A stretch of 18,100 nt of DNA, from contig JASLED010000079.1 in NCBI GenBank assembly GCA_030151255.1, positions 1-18,100 on the forward strand. The letters are read 5' to 3'. A program made the position numbers and the translations under genes. How positions within the stretch are numbered: position 1 is the first letter of the stretch; each line of letters begins with the position of its first letter. The notes beneath the pieces were generated by a model. That model was not told where the DNA came from, did not search any database, and saw only the letters and a list, made by a program, of their open reading frames with translations. This document shows positions 15,683 through 18,100 of this stretch, one piece after another. The DNA is from Flavobacterium sp. Its GTDB lineage: Bacteria > Bacteroidota > Bacteroidia > Flavobacteriales > Flavobacteriaceae.

Positions 15683-16087
15683 ATGAAAAAAATAGTTATT
15701 ATAGCTTCGTTTATGTTATTTGGTAGCGTAGTGATGGCTCAAGATACTCCTAAGCAAAATGCAATAAAGTATATGGAGCTTAGCGGACAAATGAAAGCAT
15801 TTGAATATTTAACGGATGAACTTTCGTTGAATGTACCAGAAGCAAGTAGACCAGCTTTTAAAGCCGATTTAAATAAAAGCTTAGTTGGATTGAAAGAAGA
15901 GTTTGCTAATATGTATATGAAAGAATTTACACCACAAGAGCTAAAAGAGATGATTAATTTTTATGAATCTCCTGTGGGAAAGAAATTGACAAGTAAGTAT
16001 GATGTTATTTATGAAAAAAGTCAGGTTATTGGTCAAGAATGGGGTACAGATTTACAAGCAATTATGATGAAATATCTAAATAATTAA
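15683..16087 (+). CDS. Secreted DUF2059-family protein
   Basis: 134 residues: a signal peptide of 19-20 residues ('ASFMLFGSVVMAQ'), then an all-helical domain ending in the DUF2059 pattern 'FTPQELKEMINFYESPVGKK' and 'QEWGTDLQAIMMKYL'. DUF2059 proteins are small exported proteins of unknown biochemical role, found in many Gram-negative bacteria. The stop codon lies in the base of a terminator hairpin shared with the convergent methyltransferase gene. It is 40 bp from queE and could be read from it or from its own weak promoter. There is no functional link to queuosine synthesis that I can see. Confidence 0.85.
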   Translation: MKKIVIIASFMLFGSVVMAQDTPKQNAIKYMELSGQMKAFEYLTDELSLNVPEASRPAFKADLNKSLVGLKEEFANMYMKEFTPQELKEMINFYESPVGKKLTSKYDVIYEKSQVIGQEWGTDLQAIMMKYLNN

Positions 16088-16115
16088 AAAAAGGAAGCAT
16101 TAGCTTCCTTTTTTT
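16086..16115. terminator. Bidirectional terminator embedded in both convergent gene ends
   Basis: AAAAAAAGGAAGC (16086-16098), loop ATTA, GCTTCCTTTTTTT (16103-16115), a 13-bp perfect stem. The left arm begins inside the DUF2059 stop codon (16085-16087). The loop holds the methyltransferase stop codon (16100-16102), and the right arm codes for the last residues of that protein (KKGS). Confidence 0.9.
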
Positions 16116-16816
16116 GTTATTCTTGCCAAATAATCGCTGTTTTCACCTTCGTATATAAGTTCGCAATTTAAGTTATTGCCAAATGCTGCATTTTGCAGTG
16201 TGTTATAATCTAAATATAACCAATCAAATGCTTTTTCTGTTTCTCCATTATATGAAACAGAAAAAACTAATTCGCCATAATATTCTTTGTTTTCCATCGG
16301 AATCCATTTTCCTCCATCTTCGTCCTCATCAAACATATATATTAGGTCAGAACTATCAATAAGTATTTGACCTTCATCAGTAAGTAATGTACTTAAATGT
16401 TGTAAGTATTGAGAGATATTTTTTAATCGACCAAAAATTCCTGTTCCATTCATCAATAATAAAATAGTATCATACTTTTCATTTTTTACATCTAAAATAT
16501 TGATAATTTCGGCATTTTTGATTCCGCGTAATTTACAAGCTTCAATCGCATTTGGAGAAATATCTATTGCTTTTACATCAAAGTTTTTACTTTCTAAATA
16601 CAAACTATGCGAACCCGCACCGCAACCAACATCTAAAATTTTTCCTTTGCAAGTCTTTAGTGCTATTTGTTCTAATTTAGGCATTTCATTATATTCTCTA
16701 AACCAATAGGATACATTCATTTCTTCATCTTCAGAAATGTCTGTTTCTGTAATTATTACATTTGGTTTTTTTGTAAGCTGATAATCTAATATGGCTTTAC
16801 CAATAAGGTCTTTCAT
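16100..16816 (-). CDS. Class I SAM-dependent methyltransferase
   Basis: 238 residues, predicted cytoplasmic. Rossmann-fold methyltransferase: motif I 'ILDVGCGAGSHSLYL' at 60-74 and the ribose-binding acidic residue D85 after the second strand ('VKAIDIS'). Motif IV-like 'YDTILLLMNGTGIFG' is followed by 'LLTDEGQILIDSSD'. The 'MNGTGIFG' segment and a C-terminal region with acidic 'DEDEDGGKW' and 'ELVFSVSYNGE' are not diagnostic of a substrate for me. It is divergent from the YkgJ-type gene across 64 bp and convergent with the DUF2059 gene. The target may be a small molecule; this is a guess from the lack of RNA- or DNA-binding features. Confidence 0.85.
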   Translation of the reverse strand: MKDLIGKAILDYQLTKKPNVIITETDISEDEEMNVSYWFREYNEMPKLEQIALKTCKGKILDVGCGAGSHSLYLESKNFDVKAIDISPNAIEACKLRGIKNAEIINILDVKNEKYDTILLLMNGTGIFGRLKNISQYLQHLSTLLTDEGQILIDSSDLIYMFDEDEDGGKWIPMENKEYYGELVFSVSYNGETEKAFDWLYLDYNTLQNAAFGNNLNCELIYEGENSDYLARITKKGS

Positions 16817-16880
16817 TTTTTTGTTTTTTTTGTAAATAAAAAAGCGGCTTGTTGTAAATTAGCAATTCAAATTGTAGCAA

Positions 16881-17378
16881 ATGAATATAGCTTTACAACA
16901 ACTTCAAAAGTTGGCCAAAGATAAGCATAATGAAAATAAAAAATATCTTACTAAACTTCAAAAGAAGCCACCAAAAGATTTAGATTATCAAATGCAGGAA
17001 ATACACGATCAGGTGTTTAAAAAAACAGATTGCTTGTCTTGTGCTAATTGTTGTAAAACAACCGGGCCGCTTTTTAAAAGTTCTGATATTGAGCGAATTA
17101 GTAAATTTTTACGATTAAAACCACAGCAGTTTGTAGATCAATATTTACAAGTAGATGAAGATAACGATCATGTTTTAAAAAGCCTGCCTTGTCATTTTTT
17201 AGATGCTGAAAATTACTGTATGATTTATGATGTTCGACCAAAAGCATGTAGAGAATATCCGCATACAGATAGAAAAAAATTTCAGCAAATAGCAAACTTA
17301 ACGTTGAAGAATGTTGAAATTTGCCCAGCTGCTTACGAAGTGGTTGAGCAAATGAAAAAGAAGATCATTTTAAAATAA
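16881..17378 (+). CDS. YkgJ-family CxxCxxCC cysteine-cluster protein
   Basis: 165 residues, no signal peptide. The N-terminus is basic and helical (about 1-48). Then comes the family motif CLSCANCC at 51-58, and further conserved cysteines in 'SLPCHFL', 'NYCMIYDVRPKACREYPH' and 'VEICPAAYEVV', eight in all. The family (UPF0153/YkgJ, formerly described as Fe-S or zinc-binding) is presumed to bind Zn or an Fe-S cluster; its function is not settled. ATG 16881 is the first in-frame Met. A 7-of-8 match to TAnnTTTG (TAAATTAG, 16855-16862) lies just upstream with a TTG 22 bp before it. The stop codon touches a shared terminator. Confidence 0.88.
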   Translation: MNIALQQLQKLAKDKHNENKKYLTKLQKKPPKDLDYQMQEIHDQVFKKTDCLSCANCCKTTGPLFKSSDIERISKFLRLKPQQFVDQYLQVDEDNDHVLKSLPCHFLDAENYCMIYDVRPKACREYPHTDRKKFQQIANLTLKNVEICPAAYEVVEQMKKKIILK

Positions 17379-17418
17379 AACAAAAACGCGAAATAAATAG
17401 TATTTCGCGCTTTTGTTT
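17378..17418. terminator. Bidirectional terminator between YkgJ-type and DUF1343 genes
   Basis: AAACAAAA-A-CGCGAAATA (17378-17395), loop AATAG, TATTTCGCG-C-TTTTGTTT (17401-17418). There are 17 pairs with one internal A/C mismatch. It begins at the last base of the YkgJ-type stop codon and ends 9 bp before the opposite gene's stop. Confidence 0.85.
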
Positions 17419-17427
17419 AGGTATATT

Positions 17428-18100
17428 TTATTCGTAAATAAGATAAGTTTTTCGCATTTCTAGAAATTTTTCAATTCCTGGTTGCCAACTTGCTCTTATT
17501 TCTTTTTCTGATTTATTAGCAACAATTTGTTTTTGTAATTCGTCAGTTCCGGCTAATTTGATAAAAAAGTTGTTGAAGAACTTTTCTTTATTATCCGAAT
17601 TTTGATAAGCTTTTATCAGCCATTTTAATTCTAATTGGTTTACTTTTTCTATTTCAGAAAGGTTTTCGCCATAGCATAATTTGCCTTTGTTCATCGGATC
17701 TTTTGCACCAAAGTTGGATTTTGGTGTAAATTGATAAGGCATATTTTTTAGAAAGGGCGATCCGTAAATTTGAAATTGTAAATCGGTACCGCGGCCAGAG
17801 CTTACATTTGTGCCTTCAAAAAAGCATAAACTTGGGTATAAATTTATTGCTTGATAATATGGTAAATTTTGAGACGGAGGAACAGGTAAACTATATGATT
17901 TTTTACGATTATAATTATTGCAAGGGATAACTTTTAAATCGCACTGAATGCCATTTGCTAACCATTTTTCGCCGTTAATCATTTTTGCATATTCTCCAGT
18001 TGTCATTCCATGCATTATAGGAATTTTGTGCATACCTACAAAACTTTTGTTTTTCATGTCTAAAGTAGGTCCGTCAATAATTGAAATATTAGGATTTGGA
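17428..18100 (-). CDS. DUF1343 / NamZ-like exo-beta-N-acetylmuramidase, C-terminal part (cut by window edge)
   Basis: The frame is open past the right edge. Reading upstream of the internal ATG 18057 gives 'PNPNISIIDGPTLD', which matches the family pattern 'RPNP...GP.LD' that precedes 'SFVG...PI.HGMT.GE'. ATG 18057 is therefore an internal Met, not the start. The visible 224 or so residues include 'VGMHKIPIMHGMTTGEYAKM', 'LYPSLCFFEGTNVSSGRGT' (the FEGTN/GRGT signature) and the C-terminal domain. DUF1343 proteins include NamZ, which removes N-acetylmuramic acid from the non-reducing end of peptidoglycan fragments. The N-terminal domain and any signal peptide lie outside the window. A role in cell-wall recycling is inferred from the family. 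Confidence 0.88.
   Translation of the reverse strand, partial: PNPNISIIDGPTLDMKNKSFVGMHKIPIMHGMTTGEYAKMINGEKWLANGIQCDLKVIPCNNYNRKKSYSLPVPPSQNLPYYQAINLYPSLCFFEGTNVSSGRGTDLQFQIYGSPFLKNMPYQFTPKSNFGAKDPMNKGKLCYGENLSEIEKVNQLELKWLIKAYQNSDNKEKFFNNFFIKLAGTDELQKQIVANKSEKEIRASWQPGIEKFLEMRKTYLIYE

Noticed and set aside
17428..18057. A complete 209-residue gene starting at ATG 18057
   Set aside because: The frame stays open to the window edge and the upstream residues match the DUF1343 family, so this is a gene cut by the window, not a short or truncated protein.

Overview
This window looks like ordinary chromosomal core sequence from a member of the Flavobacteriaceae (Bacteroidetes/Bacteroidota). The DNA is AT-rich. 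Several intergenic regions carry the TAnnTTTG promoter element typical of the phylum. Several exported proteins end their signal peptides in '...AQ'. The gene content (archaeal-type prolyl-tRNA synthetase, exported tricorn-like protease, OmpP1/FadL protein, TypA, DUF1343 protein) fits the same group. I see no insertion sequence, integrase, phage gene, CRISPR array or toxin-antitoxin pair.

Layout. 1-1421 (+): an SLC13/DASS anion transporter, converging on an exported glycerophosphodiester phosphodiesterase (1473-2222, -) across a perfect 28-bp palindromic terminator. 2392-5553 (-): a large exported tricorn-type S41 protease. 5710-7023 (-): rimO, which modifies ribosomal protein S12. 7214-8068 (-): an unrecognised outer-membrane beta-barrel-like protein. 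8172-10837 (-): a two-gene operon encoding a Tyr/Gly- and Ser/Asn/Arg-rich putative lipoprotein followed by an OmpP1/FadL-family protein. A divergent promoter region near 10850-10884 separates this operon from proS (10935-12410, +). After proS come three identical tRNA-Glu(UUC) genes at an exact 107-bp period, then rpsT (12814-13065), typA/bipA (13180-14979), queE (15013-15642) and a secreted DUF2059 protein (15683-16087). The end is made of three compact genes: a methyltransferase (-), a YkgJ-type cysteine-cluster protein (+), and the C-terminal part of a DUF1343/NamZ-like gene (-) that runs off the right edge.

How the genes fit together. The central plus-strand block is translation-related: proS charges tRNA-Pro, the array supplies tRNA-Glu, rpsT encodes S20, typA a ribosome-associated GTPase, and queE makes a precursor of the queuosine tRNA modification. 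rimO adds a ribosomal modification on the other strand. The minus-strand block is mostly envelope-directed: an exported protease, an outer-membrane protein, a lipoprotein, a FadL-like channel, a phosphodiesterase and a putative muramidase. Most minus-strand genes and the convergent pairs end in clear hairpin terminators. I did not find a convincing undescribed multi-gene system. The items most worth a second look are the low-complexity lipoprotein paired with the FadL protein, the equally spaced tRNA-Glu array running into rpsT, the abutting divergent promoters before proS, and the terminators built into gene ends.
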